A stretch of DNA of 64,000 bases from Paracoccaceae bacterium (lineage in GTDB: Bacteria; Pseudomonadota; Alphaproteobacteria; Rhodobacterales; Rhodobacteraceae): NCBI GenBank assembly GCA_016124615.1, contig WGNF01000003.1, positions 682,001 through 746,000 of the forward strand, read 5' to 3'. The notes beneath the pieces were generated by a model, which worked only from the letters and a program-made list of their open reading frames with translations, ran no database searches and was not told the DNA's origin. The position numbers were made by a program, and so were the translations under genes. Shown here piece after piece: positions 8,576-16,743 of the stretch; the stretch's first letter is position 1, and every line of letters starts with the position of its first letter.

Positions 8576-9541
8576 CTATCGGTCCAGCACGAGGGTTCGC
8601 CCCTCGAACCGCGACACGCATGGCATGATCCTCGTTCCCGAGGCTTTCTGGTCGTCCGTCAGCCAGTGGTCGTTGTGCTGGATATGGCCATCGCAGGCCA
8701 GCACGGCGGTTTCGCATTGGCCGCAGGCACCGCCCCGGCACAGATAGGGCGCCTCGACCCCCGCCGCCTCGATCGCCTCCAGCAGCGACTGGCTGGCGCC
8801 GACGGTGATGACCTTGCCGGACGCGGCGAGGTCCACCGTGAACGGCACGCCGACCGGCGGCGCGAGGAATTCCTCGTGGTGGACGGTGGCGCGCGGCCAG
8901 CCCGCCGCCTCGGCACTGGCACGGACCCAGCCGATCATGCCCTTCGGCCCGCAGACGTAAAGATGGGTGCCCAGCGGCTGCCCGGCCAGCAGCGCGGGCA
9001 GGTCGATCAGCTGCCGCTCGTCGTCGAAGTAGGTATGCACCCGGTCGCCATAGGCGGCGCGCAAGGCGGGCATATAGGCCCCCAGCGCACGGTTACGCGC
9101 GGCATAGTGCAGCTCGAACCGGCCCCCCAGCGCCTCCAGCTGCGCCATCTGGGCGATGAAGGGCGTGATGCCGATGCCGCCCGCGATCAGCAGGTGCTCG
9201 CGGGCCCGCGCGTCCAGCGCGAAAAGGTTGACCGGCGCGCCCAGCACCATCTGCATCCCCGGCCGCACGTGATGGTGCATGTAGAGCGAGCCGCCCCGCC
9301 CGGCCTCATCCCGCCGCACCGAAATGCAGTAGCCCGTACTGTCGGCGGGATCGCCCATCAGCGAATAGGGGTTCATGCGGCGGGTGCCGTGGTCATCCAT
9401 CTCGACCACGACATGCGCGCCGCCGGAAAACGGCGGCATCGGGCCGCCGTCGCGGCGCACGAAGCGGAACCGCTTGATCAGGTCGTTCACCTCGGTGACC
9501 TCGGCCACCGTCACCGGAATTTTCGGCGCGCCCACGCTCAT
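8576..9541 (-). CDS. dmmB: Dimethylamine monooxygenase reductase subunit (FNR-like with 2Fe-2S domain)
   Basis: A 321-residue phthalate-dioxygenase-reductase-like protein. It has an N-terminal flavin-binding barrel (RMNPYSLMGDP), an NAD-binding segment (HLLIAGGIGITPFIAQM, later LYVCGPKGMIGWV) and a C-terminal plant-type [2Fe-2S] domain with the cysteine cluster LCRGGACGQCETAV plus a distal Cys near MPCVSR. It should feed electrons from NAD(P)H to the DUF3445 oxygenase. The start MSVGAPK overlaps the upstream stop by 4 nt (ATGA), supporting coupled translation. The downstream dmmC begins 9 nt after its stop. Confidence 0.85.
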   Translation of the reverse strand: MSVGAPKIPVTVAEVTEVNDLIKRFRFVRRDGGPMPPFSGGAHVVVEMDDHGTRRMNPYSLMGDPADSTGYCISVRRDEAGRGGSLYMHHHVRPGMQMVLGAPVNLFALDARAREHLLIAGGIGITPFIAQMAQLEALGGRFELHYAARNRALGAYMPALRAAYGDRVHTYFDDERQLIDLPALLAGQPLGTHLYVCGPKGMIGWVRASAEAAGWPRATVHHEEFLAPPVGVPFTVDLAASGKVITVGASQSLLEAIEAAGVEAPYLCRGGACGQCETAVLACDGHIQHNDHWLTDDQKASGTRIMPCVSRFEGRTLVLDR

Positions 9542-10158
9542 GTAAACCGCTCCACCAGTGGCGGAACCTTGCCGGGGTCTTCCGCGTCGATGTTCACCCC
9601 CTGAAACGCCGCCAGACGGCGCGAGTAATGGTCGCGCACGAACAGGGTCAGGCCGCAATGGGCGCACACGAAGGGATCGGTGCGCACGTTCTCGGTGATG
9701 CCCTTGCAATGCACGCATTGCACCCGCCGCACCGTGGCGCCGCGATGTTCGGTCTGCACCGCGTCATGCGGCAGGCCCGCCGCCATCGCCTCGCGCTGGG
9801 CCTGCCCGATCAGGCCCTCGGTGCCGGCCAGATAGACCTGCAGGCCCATGCGCGCATCGGCCAGCACCTTGCGCAGCCGCAATTCGGCGCTGGCGTAGCT
9901 TGGGCTGCGATGGAACTGCGCCGCACCGAGCGCCTGCACCACCGCCGACAGGTCGGTGCCGTTCGGCCCCGGCATGTAGATGATATGGGCACGGGCCAGC
10001 AGCCCCGGCGCCTCGGCCCCGGCCCGGGCGACCAGATCGACCAGCGCGTTGGCGCCCTCGCCATCGGCCACCATCAGATGCAGCGACCCCGGCCGATACG
10101 CCAGTTCGCCGTAAACCGGGCGACTGCGGATCGAGGGGGGGAAGTCGGTCTTGGTCAT
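9538..10158 (-). CDS. dmmA: Dimethylamine monooxygenase small subunit, DmmA family
   Basis: A 206-residue protein with no enzyme motif I can name. The N-terminal two thirds look like an alpha/beta Rossmann-like domain (LHLMVADGEGANALVDLVA, then AHIIYMPGPNGTDLS and LQVYLAGTEGLIG). The C-terminal third contains a clear four-cysteine zinc ribbon or rubredoxin-like knuckle (CVHCKG and CAHCG about 17 residues apart). Proteins of this kind are annotated as DmmA and accompany DUF3445 oxygenases. It could tether or relay electrons between reductase and oxygenase, but that is inference. It overlaps dmmB by 4 nt and lies 49 nt after dmmD. Confidence 0.75.
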   Translation of the reverse strand: MTKTDFPPSIRSRPVYGELAYRPGSLHLMVADGEGANALVDLVARAGAEAPGLLARAHIIYMPGPNGTDLSAVVQALGAAQFHRSPSYASAELRLRKVLADARMGLQVYLAGTEGLIGQAQREAMAAGLPHDAVQTEHRGATVRRVQCVHCKGITENVRTDPFVCAHCGLTLFVRDHYSRRLAAFQGVNIDAEDPGKVPPLVERFT

Positions 10159-10207
10159 CGTCTCGATTGCCCTTCACGAGGCCCCTTTGCGCGGGGCCGC
10201 CTTCAGC

Positions 10208-11344
10208 CTAGCCCTTGGCGGTGCGCCGCTTCTTTTCGACATCGTAGAACGGCATCGAATGCGTCGTCGCGCCAATCTCGCCATGCGTCGCGCAATTCAC
10301 CGTCAGCCTGGTCTCGTTGTTGGCGCAATCGACCGGCAGGCGGGCAATGGCGATGGTGTGGTTATTCAGCGGCGAATGCATCGCCTGCGTCACCACGCCG
10401 ACCTGCTTGTTGCCGCGCATTACCGGCGCGCCGTTGCCGGGCGGGTTCACCCCCTCCAGCTTCAGCCCCCAGATCTTGAAGCGTTCCTTGCCCTTCAGCC
10501 GGTAATGCTCTTCGGCGCCGCGAAAGCCGGTCTTGCCCGGCGAAACGGTGAAATCGAGCCCGAGTTCCCAGAGCGTATCGCCCGGCCCCTGATCCTCGAA
10601 CGGATACATCTCGGAATTGTCGAAGGGGAAGAACAGCAGGTAGCTTTCCGTCCGCAGCAGGTCGAGCGTGGTGAAGCGGCAGGGGATGATGCCCATCGAG
10701 GCGCCTTCCTCAAGGATGCGATCCCAGATCATCGGCGCGTCCTGCCCGCGGCAGAACAGCTCATACCCCCGCTCGCCGGTATAGCCGGTGCGTGAGATCA
10801 TCACCGGCTTGCCGAACAGCGAGGTCTGCATCTGCGCGAAATACGGCAACGCGCGGATGCCCTCGACGTATTGCGCGAGGTAATCGACCGCCAGCGGGCC
10901 CTGCAGCGACAGGTCGTGCAGGTTGTCATCGAACCGGATCGCCACATCGCGCCCGGTGGCGGCCATCGTCAGCTGCTCATGCGCGCCGCCAGAGCCGTGC
11001 ACCACCATGAAGGCATTCGGCCCGGTGCGATAGATCACGCAGTCGTCGATGAACTTGCCCGCGTCGTTCAGCATCGTCGCGTAGACCGACCGGCCGGGCA
11101 TCAGCTTCTCGATGTTGCGGGTGCTCGCCCGCTCGATCACGTGGCTGGCCGCCGGGCCGGTAATATGCACCTTCTTCAGCCCCGAGACGTCCATCAGCCC
11201 GGCCTTGGTGCGGATCGCCATGTATTCCGCGTCCGGATCGCCGTCATAGGACCAGGCCGTCCCCATCCCGCTCCAGTCCTCAAGCGCCGAGCCGAGCGCG
11301 CGGTGCCGGTCGGCCAAGGCCGAGAATCGCCAGGAATTGGTCAT
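10208..11344 (-). CDS. dmmD: GcvT-type aminomethyltransferase associated with dimethylamine oxidation
   Basis: A 378-residue glycine-cleavage T-protein-like, tetrahydrofolate-binding protein. The N-terminus includes AIRTKAGLMDVSGLKKVHIT and AFMVVHGSGGAHEQ. The mid-C region has ISRTGYTGERGYELFC, the usual GcvT GYTGE block. As first gene of the dmm operon it probably captures formaldehyde-level carbon released by DMA oxidation onto THF. The start at MTNSWRF is chosen for its AGGGGGAAG ribosome site. A longer in-frame start lacks support. A stem-loop and a TTTCC-type motif lie upstream. True GcvT is less likely because no gcvH or gcvP is nearby. Confidence 0.8.
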   Translation of the reverse strand: MTNSWRFSALADRHRALGSALEDWSGMGTAWSYDGDPDAEYMAIRTKAGLMDVSGLKKVHITGPAASHVIERASTRNIEKLMPGRSVYATMLNDAGKFIDDCVIYRTGPNAFMVVHGSGGAHEQLTMAATGRDVAIRFDDNLHDLSLQGPLAVDYLAQYVEGIRALPYFAQMQTSLFGKPVMISRTGYTGERGYELFCRGQDAPMIWDRILEEGASMGIIPCRFTTLDLLRTESYLLFFPFDNSEMYPFEDQGPGDTLWELGLDFTVSPGKTGFRGAEEHYRLKGKERFKIWGLKLEGVNPPGNGAPVMRGNKQVGVVTQAMHSPLNNHTIAIARLPVDCANNETRLTVNCATHGEIGATTHSMPFYDVEKKRRTAKG

Positions 11345-11425
11345 GTGCTTCCCCCTGATGGAGCCTTTTGTTGACGGCAGTCTGAAATCAACGGCCACGA
11401 AAAGCAACATTCAAGTGCAAAAAGT

Positions 11426-11440
11426 TTTCCTGTGAGGGAA
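11426..11440. promoter_or_regulatory. TTTCC-N5-GGGAA element upstream of dmmD
   Basis: An imperfect inverted repeat (TTTCC TGTGA GGGAA) lies about 82 nt upstream of the dmmD start in an AT-rich patch. It resembles the perfect TTTCC-N5-GGAAA element upstream of tmm. It is offered as a possible common operator of the methylamine genes. It could instead overlap a promoter. Confidence 0.35.
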
Positions 11441-11464
11441 CATTTTGAAAGGTGGCGCCCAGAA

Positions 11465-11490
11465 AAAGGGCGGCCCGCGGGCCGCCCTTT
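11465..11490 (-). terminator. Stem-loop terminator for the APC permease transcript
   Basis: A perfect 26-bp palindrome (13-bp arms, beginning AAAGGGCGGCCCG) lies 20 nt after the permease stop codon. Its GC-rich core flanked by A and T runs gives an intrinsic-terminator shape on either strand. It separates the permease from the dmm operon, which therefore likely has its own promoter. Confidence 0.75.
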
Positions 11491-11509
11491 CGTCCAGTGC
11501 CTGCCGCGA

Positions 11510-13294
11510 TCAAACCGGCAGCACGAAGAACCAGTTCGCCCACAGCACCACCACCGCGCCGACGATCAGCGCCAGGTAGGGCAACATTCCGGCCTTGCGC
11601 TCGCCCATGTCGCCATCGCTGAGGCCGAGGTCTTCCATCGCTTCCGGCGGGAACTTGCCGCCATCCTGCACGTAGTGGCGGAACCAGAACACCGGGATGA
11701 TCAGCGCGGCGAAGGCCAGCCCAACCCAGAGCGCGCTGGAATAGCCCCAGACCTTGGCGCCCGCCCCCAGAAACAGCGCGTTGACGAAGGCCAGCAGGGT
11801 GTTGAACCCGATCAGCGCGGTCGGCGCCTTCCACGGCCGCTCGATATGGCCCGAGTCGATGCGGTGGATCCAGCCCGCGTTCAGGTTCAGGAAGTTGAAC
11901 ACGATGTAACCGACGTTCGAGATCGCGAGAACGTAGAAGTAGCCGCCCGCGTCCGAGGCCAGCGCCAACAGGAACAGGTTGAAGCAGAAGTCGGTCCACA
12001 TCGCGCCGGTCGGGGCGCCGTGGTCGTTCACGTGGCTCAGATACTTCGGCAGCCAGCCATCGCGCGAGCCCTGAAACAGCGTGCGCGACGATCCGGCCAT
12101 CGCGGTCATGATGGCCAGAAACAGCGCCATGATCATCAGGATGACGAAAATCTGCACGATGATCCGGCTGGTGCCGACCAGCCCGCCCAAGGCCTCGGCG
12201 ATGCCGGTGCCGTCGACGATGCCGGAGGCCAGCATCCCCTCGTGCCCCAGCACGCCCTGGAACGAGAACGGGATCAGGAAGTAGAACACCGCGCAGAGCA
12301 GGCCCGAGAAGAAGATCGCCTTGAACGTGTCGGTCTTCGGGTCCTTCATCTCGCGCGTATAGCAGACGGCGGTTTCAAAGCCGTAGGTGGACCAGGCCGC
12401 GATATACATCGCGCCCAGAAACAGCGTCCAGCCGCCAAGGTTCCAGCTGCCGTCGGTCGCGGCATAGCTGGTCGTCGGCGGCACGATGCCGGTGACGTTG
12501 GTGGTCTGGATCGCGCCGGTCAGGATCGGCACCAGACCGACCAGCAGCAGCGGCACCAGCACGATCACCGCCAGCCATTTCTGCGCGCTGGCGGTCGAGG
12601 CGATGCCGCGGTGCTGGATGCCGAACATCACCAGCATCAGGACCGCACCGATCACGAAGGTAGAGTTGAAGTGCAGCGTTCCCAGACCGGGGATCGCGAT
12701 CGCCAGCGCCTCCCATGTGCGGGCGGCGGGGGTCAGCGCGGTCACCGCGTCGGCCGTGGCCACCGCCTTGATCGCGTCGGGCAGAGCCGTTCCGGCGTGA
12801 GCGGCGAGGTAAGCGACCACGTCCGGGCTGGTCGCGGTGAAGCTTGAAAGATGGGCATTCACCCAGTCGACCACCGCGGGCGCGGTCTCGGACGGGATCG
12901 GAAAGAACGCGTTCAGGATGTAGCCGCCCGCGATGGCGCAGCCCAGCGACAAGACCGGGCTCCACGCGAACCAGTTGCACCAGACCGACAGCGGCGCGAC
13001 CAGCTTGGAATAGCGCAGCCAGGCCGTGGCGCCATAGACCGAGGCGCCGCCCGACTTGTTGCCGAACATGCCCGCGATCTCGGCATAGGTGAAGGATTGC
13101 GAGAAGCCCATCACCATCGAGATCATCCAGACCACGAAGGCCGCCTTGCCCGCCACCCCGGCGATGCCGCCGATCGAGAACAGGACCAGCGGCGGAACCC
13201 CGGCGGCCACCCAGAAGGCGCCCCTCCAGTCCAGCGTTCGGTGCAACTCACCGGATACCTTTCCTGTCGACGTTCCTTCGCTCACGGCTGTCAT
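11510..13294 (-). CDS. APC-superfamily amino-acid/amine permease
   Basis: A 594-residue integral membrane transporter. The N-terminal hydrophobic segments (FWVAAGVPPLVLFSIGGIAG, then FVVWMISMVMGFSQSFTYAE) match the APC fold, with about 12 further hydrophobic stretches expected. The start MTAVSEG has a good AGGAG site; upstream in-frame codons lack family character. It sits between dmmDABC and the divergent mgsABC-gmaS genes, so a methylated amine or a glutamyl-methylamine intermediate is a plausible substrate. This is inferred from position. The C-terminal tail after the last helix is short. Length is slightly above typical amino-acid permeases. Confidence 0.82.
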   Translation of the reverse strand: MTAVSEGTSTGKVSGELHRTLDWRGAFWVAAGVPPLVLFSIGGIAGVAGKAAFVVWMISMVMGFSQSFTYAEIAGMFGNKSGGASVYGATAWLRYSKLVAPLSVWCNWFAWSPVLSLGCAIAGGYILNAFFPIPSETAPAVVDWVNAHLSSFTATSPDVVAYLAAHAGTALPDAIKAVATADAVTALTPAARTWEALAIAIPGLGTLHFNSTFVIGAVLMLVMFGIQHRGIASTASAQKWLAVIVLVPLLLVGLVPILTGAIQTTNVTGIVPPTTSYAATDGSWNLGGWTLFLGAMYIAAWSTYGFETAVCYTREMKDPKTDTFKAIFFSGLLCAVFYFLIPFSFQGVLGHEGMLASGIVDGTGIAEALGGLVGTSRIIVQIFVILMIMALFLAIMTAMAGSSRTLFQGSRDGWLPKYLSHVNDHGAPTGAMWTDFCFNLFLLALASDAGGYFYVLAISNVGYIVFNFLNLNAGWIHRIDSGHIERPWKAPTALIGFNTLLAFVNALFLGAGAKVWGYSSALWVGLAFAALIIPVFWFRHYVQDGGKFPPEAMEDLGLSDGDMGERKAGMLPYLALIVGAVVVLWANWFFVLPV

Positions 13295-13788
13295 CTGCGT
13301 TTCTCCTTTGTCCCCTGTCGATTTTTCCCGTCGCCCGGTGTCCCCGCCGCCCGATCTGAAACCGGCACGGAACGTGGCACCGCCGTCGAGCGAGGCCGCA
13401 GCGTCCGGGGCTGATTCCGACGGATCCCGTTGTACGCAGCGGCTCTCTCTGCGGCACATTGGCCCAAGTCTGGCGACTGACAAAGCAAATTTTTCCCGTC
13501 AATCAACTTATTTTCCCCACATCGCGCGCCCGTTCCGCGATTTGCCCACCGCGACGGCGGAAATTCCGCGCCTGCCTCAGATCTTGGCGGCCGACGACAG
13601 CCGGGCCGCCCTGGCGCCGGATTCCGGCGGACAGCGGGGCCCATCTGCGCCACGCTGCGGTTCCGGCCCCCAACGTCAGCCCGGCAACTCCCGGCCGCAT
13701 TGCCCACAGGTTAAAAAAGTTTCTTGCCAGTTGAGCCCGTAAATGTTCGGTGCTAGCGTGATCGCAGACAACACGAGGAGTCGTCGCA
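13295..13788. promoter_or_regulatory. Divergent intergenic region between permease and mgsABC-gmaS
   Basis: This 494-bp stretch has no convincing gene. It contains an AT-rich patch at about 13486-13520 with two TTTTCCC direct repeats (from 13491 and 13511) about 20 bp apart, roughly two helical turns. A second AT-rich patch at about 13711-13745 lies just upstream of mgsA. The rest is plain GC-rich spacer. It probably carries promoters for both directions. Confidence 0.45.
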
Positions 13789-14685
13789 ATGTGCGGTATC
13801 GTCGGGCTTTTCCTGAAAGACCCGTCGCTGGAGCCACAGCTTGGCGCCATGCTGACGGACATGCTGATCACAATGACCGATCGCGGCCCCGACAGTGCCG
13901 GCATCGCGATCTATTCCCGCCCGAACCCCGGCGAGGCCAAGCTGACGGTGCAATCGGCCAACCCGGCCATCGATTTCGCCAACCTTGACGCCGACCTTGG
14001 CCGCGCGATCGGGGCCGATGTGACGGCGGTGTTGAAGAACACCCATGCCGTGCTGACCCTTGCCGCCGACAAGCTGGACGCCGCCCGCGCCGCGCTGGCC
14101 GAGGTGCGCCCCGACGTGCGCATCATGAGCGGCGGCGAAGAGATCGAGATCTACAAGGAAGTCGGCCTGCCCGGCGATGTGGTCCGCCGCTTTGGCATCG
14201 ACGCGATGGCCGGAACCCACGGCATCGGCCACACCCGGATGGCGACCGAATCCGCCGTTACCACGATGGGCGCCCACCCGTTTTCGACCGGCGCCGATCA
14301 GTGTCTGGTCCACAACGGCTCGCTGTCCAACCACAACTCGGTTCGCCGGGTGCTGAAACGCGCGGGCATGCGCTTCGAGACCGAGAACGACACCGAGGTC
14401 GCCGCCGCCTTCCTGACCCACAAGATGAACGAGGGTGCCAACCTTGGCGCGGCGATGGAAGCGACGCTGACCGATCTTGACGGCTTCTTCACCTTCGTCG
14501 TCGGCACCCGCAACGGCTTTGGCGTCGTGCGCGACCCGATCGCCTGCAAGCCCGCCGTGATGGCCGAAACCGATCAATACGTCGCCTTCGGCTCGGAATA
14601 CCGGGCGATGGTCAACCTGCCGGGCATTGATCAGGCCCGCGTCTGGGAACCCGAACCCGCCACCGTCTACTTCTGGGAACACTGA
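13789..14685 (+). CDS. mgsA: N-methylglutamate synthase subunit A (class II glutamine amidotransferase)
   Basis: A 298-residue class-II amidotransferase with the N-terminal nucleophile cysteine directly after the initiator Met (MCGIVGLFLKD) and conserved GHTRMATES and NGSLSNHNSVR segments. It is the glutamate-synthase GltB N-terminal domain as a separate protein. In the N-methylglutamate pathway it should release methylamine from gamma-glutamylmethylamide for transfer to 2-oxoglutarate. GAGGAG lies 8 nt before the start. It is the first of four co-directional genes with 2-32 nt gaps (mgsA-mgsB-mgsC-gmaS). Confidence 0.86.
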   Translation: MCGIVGLFLKDPSLEPQLGAMLTDMLITMTDRGPDSAGIAIYSRPNPGEAKLTVQSANPAIDFANLDADLGRAIGADVTAVLKNTHAVLTLAADKLDAARAALAEVRPDVRIMSGGEEIEIYKEVGLPGDVVRRFGIDAMAGTHGIGHTRMATESAVTTMGAHPFSTGADQCLVHNGSLSNHNSVRRVLKRAGMRFETENDTEVAAAFLTHKMNEGANLGAAMEATLTDLDGFFTFVVGTRNGFGVVRDPIACKPAVMAETDQYVAFGSEYRAMVNLPGIDQARVWEPEPATVYFWEH

Positions 14686-14687
14686 GC

Positions 14688-15377
14688 ATGCAGACATTCG
14701 ACCTTGAGGCGCAGGGCCTGCGCGCACTGAACGCGGCCCTTCACGCGCTGAAGGGCAGCACCAACCAGACTGCCTGGGAGGTGGTGAACGCCAGGGGCAG
14801 CCATGCCATCGCCGTGGGTGTCGATGCGCCGATAGACCTGACGGTACACGGGTCCACCGGCTATTACTGCGCCGGGATGAACAAGCAGGCGACCATCCGC
14901 ATCAAGGGCAGCGCCGGGCCGGGCACCGCCGAAAACATGATGTCGGGCACCGTCATCGTCGATGGCGACGCCAGCCAGTACGCGGGCGCCACCGGAAACG
15001 GCGGGCTGCTGGTGATCAAGGGCAATGCCTCTTCCCGCTGCGGCATCTCGATGAAGGGCATCGACATCGTCGTGCATGGCAACATCGGCCACATGTCGGC
15101 CTTCATGGCGCAGTCGGGCAACCTTGTCGTGCTGGGCGACGCCGGCGACGCGCTGGGCGATTCACTCTACGAAGCGCGGCTTTTCGTGCGCGGCTCGGTC
15201 AAATCGCTCGGCGCCGACTGCATCGAGAAAGAGATGCGGCCGGAACATCTGGCCCTGCTCGCCGACCTGTTGAAGCGCGGCGAGGCGGACCACCTTGCCA
15301 AGCCGGAAGAGTTCCGCCGCTACGGTTCGGCCCGCAAGCTTTACAATTTCAATATCGACAACGCGTCGTCCTACTGA
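14688..15377 (+). CDS. mgsB: N-methylglutamate synthase subunit B (GXGXG domain protein)
   Basis: A 229-residue protein matching the GltB C-terminal GXGXG beta-helix as a separate subunit. Repeated glycine turns are visible (GSTGYYCAGMNKQATIRIKG, GTVIVDGDASQYAGATGNGG, IDIVVHGNIGHMSAFMAQSG, NLVVLGDAGDALGDSLYEAR). It has a structural or channel role between amidotransferase and FMN synthase subunits. The start is 2 nt after the mgsA stop and mgsC follows 8 nt downstream, so the three subunits are translated from one message. The assignment as mgsB rather than a formate-dehydrogenase-like GXGXG protein comes from this context. Confidence 0.85.
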   Translation: MQTFDLEAQGLRALNAALHALKGSTNQTAWEVVNARGSHAIAVGVDAPIDLTVHGSTGYYCAGMNKQATIRIKGSAGPGTAENMMSGTVIVDGDASQYAGATGNGGLLVIKGNASSRCGISMKGIDIVVHGNIGHMSAFMAQSGNLVVLGDAGDALGDSLYEARLFVRGSVKSLGADCIEKEMRPEHLALLADLLKRGEADHLAKPEEFRRYGSARKLYNFNIDNASSY

Positions 15378-15385
15378 GGAACCCC

Positions 15386-16711
15386 ATGAGCGATTTTCCC
15401 CATACGCCGCCGCGCCAGTCCTGGACCTTCTCGAATGATGTGAACGCCGAGATTAGGCGCGCCGCCGCCACCGGCATCTACGACATTCGCGGCGGTGGCG
15501 CCAAACGCCGCCTGCCGCATTTCGACGACCTCTTGTTCCTCGGTGCCTCGATCAGCCGCTATCCGCTGGAAGGCTACCGCGAGAAATGCGCGACCGATGT
15601 CTGGCTGGGCACCCGCCACGCCAAGAAGCCGATCCACCTCGACATCCCGATCACCATCGCGGGGATGAGCTTTGGCGCCCTGTCTGGCCCGGCGAAAGAG
15701 GCGCTGGGGCGCGGTGCCACCGGGGCCGGAACCTCTACCACCACCGGCGACGGTGGCATGACCGAGGAAGAGCGCGGCCATTCGAAAACGCTGGTATATC
15801 AATACCTTCCCAGCCGTTACGGCATGAACCCCGACGATCTGCGCCGCGCCGACGCGATTGAAATCGTGGTGGGTCAGGGCGCGAAACCGGGCGGGGGCGG
15901 CATGCTGCTGGGCCAGAAGATTTCCGACCGCGTGGCGGCGATGCGCAACCTGCCCAAGGGCATCGACCAACGGTCCGCCTGCCGCCACCCCGACTGGACC
16001 GGGCCGGACGATCTGGAGATCAAGATCCTCGAACTGCGCGAGATCACCGACTGGGAAAAGCCGATCTACGTCAAGGTCGGCGGCGCGCGGCCCTATTACG
16101 ACACCGCGCTGGCGGTGAAGGCCGGGGCCGATGTGGTGGTGCTGGACGGCATGCAGGGCGGCACCGCCGCCACCCAGGACGTGTTCATCGAAAACGTCGG
16201 GATGCCCATCCTCGCCTGTATCCCGCAAGCGGTAAAAGCCTTGCAAGACTTGGGGATGCACCGCGAAGTTCAACTGATCGTCTCGGGTGGCATCCGCACC
16301 GGCGCGGATGTGGCCAAGGCGATGGCGCTGGGCGCCGACGCGGTTTCCATCGGCACCGCCGCGCTGATCGCGCTGGGCGACAACGACCCCGCGCTGGAGG
16401 CGGAATACCAGAAGTTGGGCACCACCGCGGGTGCCTATGACGACTGGCACGAGGGCCGCGACCCGGCCGGGATCACCACGCAGGACCCCGCGCTTTACGG
16501 CCGCTTCGACCCTATCCTCGGCGGGCGGCGCCTGCGCAACTACCTGAAGGTGATGACACTGGAGGCGCAGACCATCGCGCGCGCCTGCGGCAAGAACAAC
16601 CTGCACAACCTCGAGCCCGAGGATCTGTGCGCGCTGACGGTGGAAGCGGCGGCGATGGCGGGCGTACCGATCGCCGGCACATCCTGGATCCCCGGCAAGA
16701 CCGGCTACTGA
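15386..16711 (+). CDS. mgsC: N-methylglutamate synthase subunit C (FMN-binding glutamate synthase domain)
   Basis: A 441-residue FMN-dependent synthase domain of the glutamate synthase large-subunit type. Landmarks are MSFGALSGPAKEALGRGA, the STTTGDGGMTEEER phosphate/FMN region, KPGGGGMLLG, VVLDGMQGGTAATQ and the barrel-end VSGGIRTGADVAKAMALGAD. It should reductively join methylamine to 2-oxoglutarate, giving N-methylglutamate. It is separated by 32 nt from gmaS downstream. Length matches stand-alone MgsC proteins. Ordinary GltB is excluded because the three domains are split into three genes. Confidence 0.86.
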   Translation: MSDFPHTPPRQSWTFSNDVNAEIRRAAATGIYDIRGGGAKRRLPHFDDLLFLGASISRYPLEGYREKCATDVWLGTRHAKKPIHLDIPITIAGMSFGALSGPAKEALGRGATGAGTSTTTGDGGMTEEERGHSKTLVYQYLPSRYGMNPDDLRRADAIEIVVGQGAKPGGGGMLLGQKISDRVAAMRNLPKGIDQRSACRHPDWTGPDDLEIKILELREITDWEKPIYVKVGGARPYYDTALAVKAGADVVVLDGMQGGTAATQDVFIENVGMPILACIPQAVKALQDLGMHREVQLIVSGGIRTGADVAKAMALGADAVSIGTAALIALGDNDPALEAEYQKLGTTAGAYDDWHEGRDPAGITTQDPALYGRFDPILGGRRLRNYLKVMTLEAQTIARACGKNNLHNLEPEDLCALTVEAAAMAGVPIAGTSWIPGKTGY

Positions 16712-16743
16712 CCCCATAAAAACGACAGGGAGCTTCCATTCCG

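Noticed and set aside
13711-13788. Sigma-70 promoter for mgsA
   Set aside because: TTGCCA and TGCTAG-like hexamers can be picked but their spacing (about 21 bp) is poor, so no promoter coordinates are claimed.
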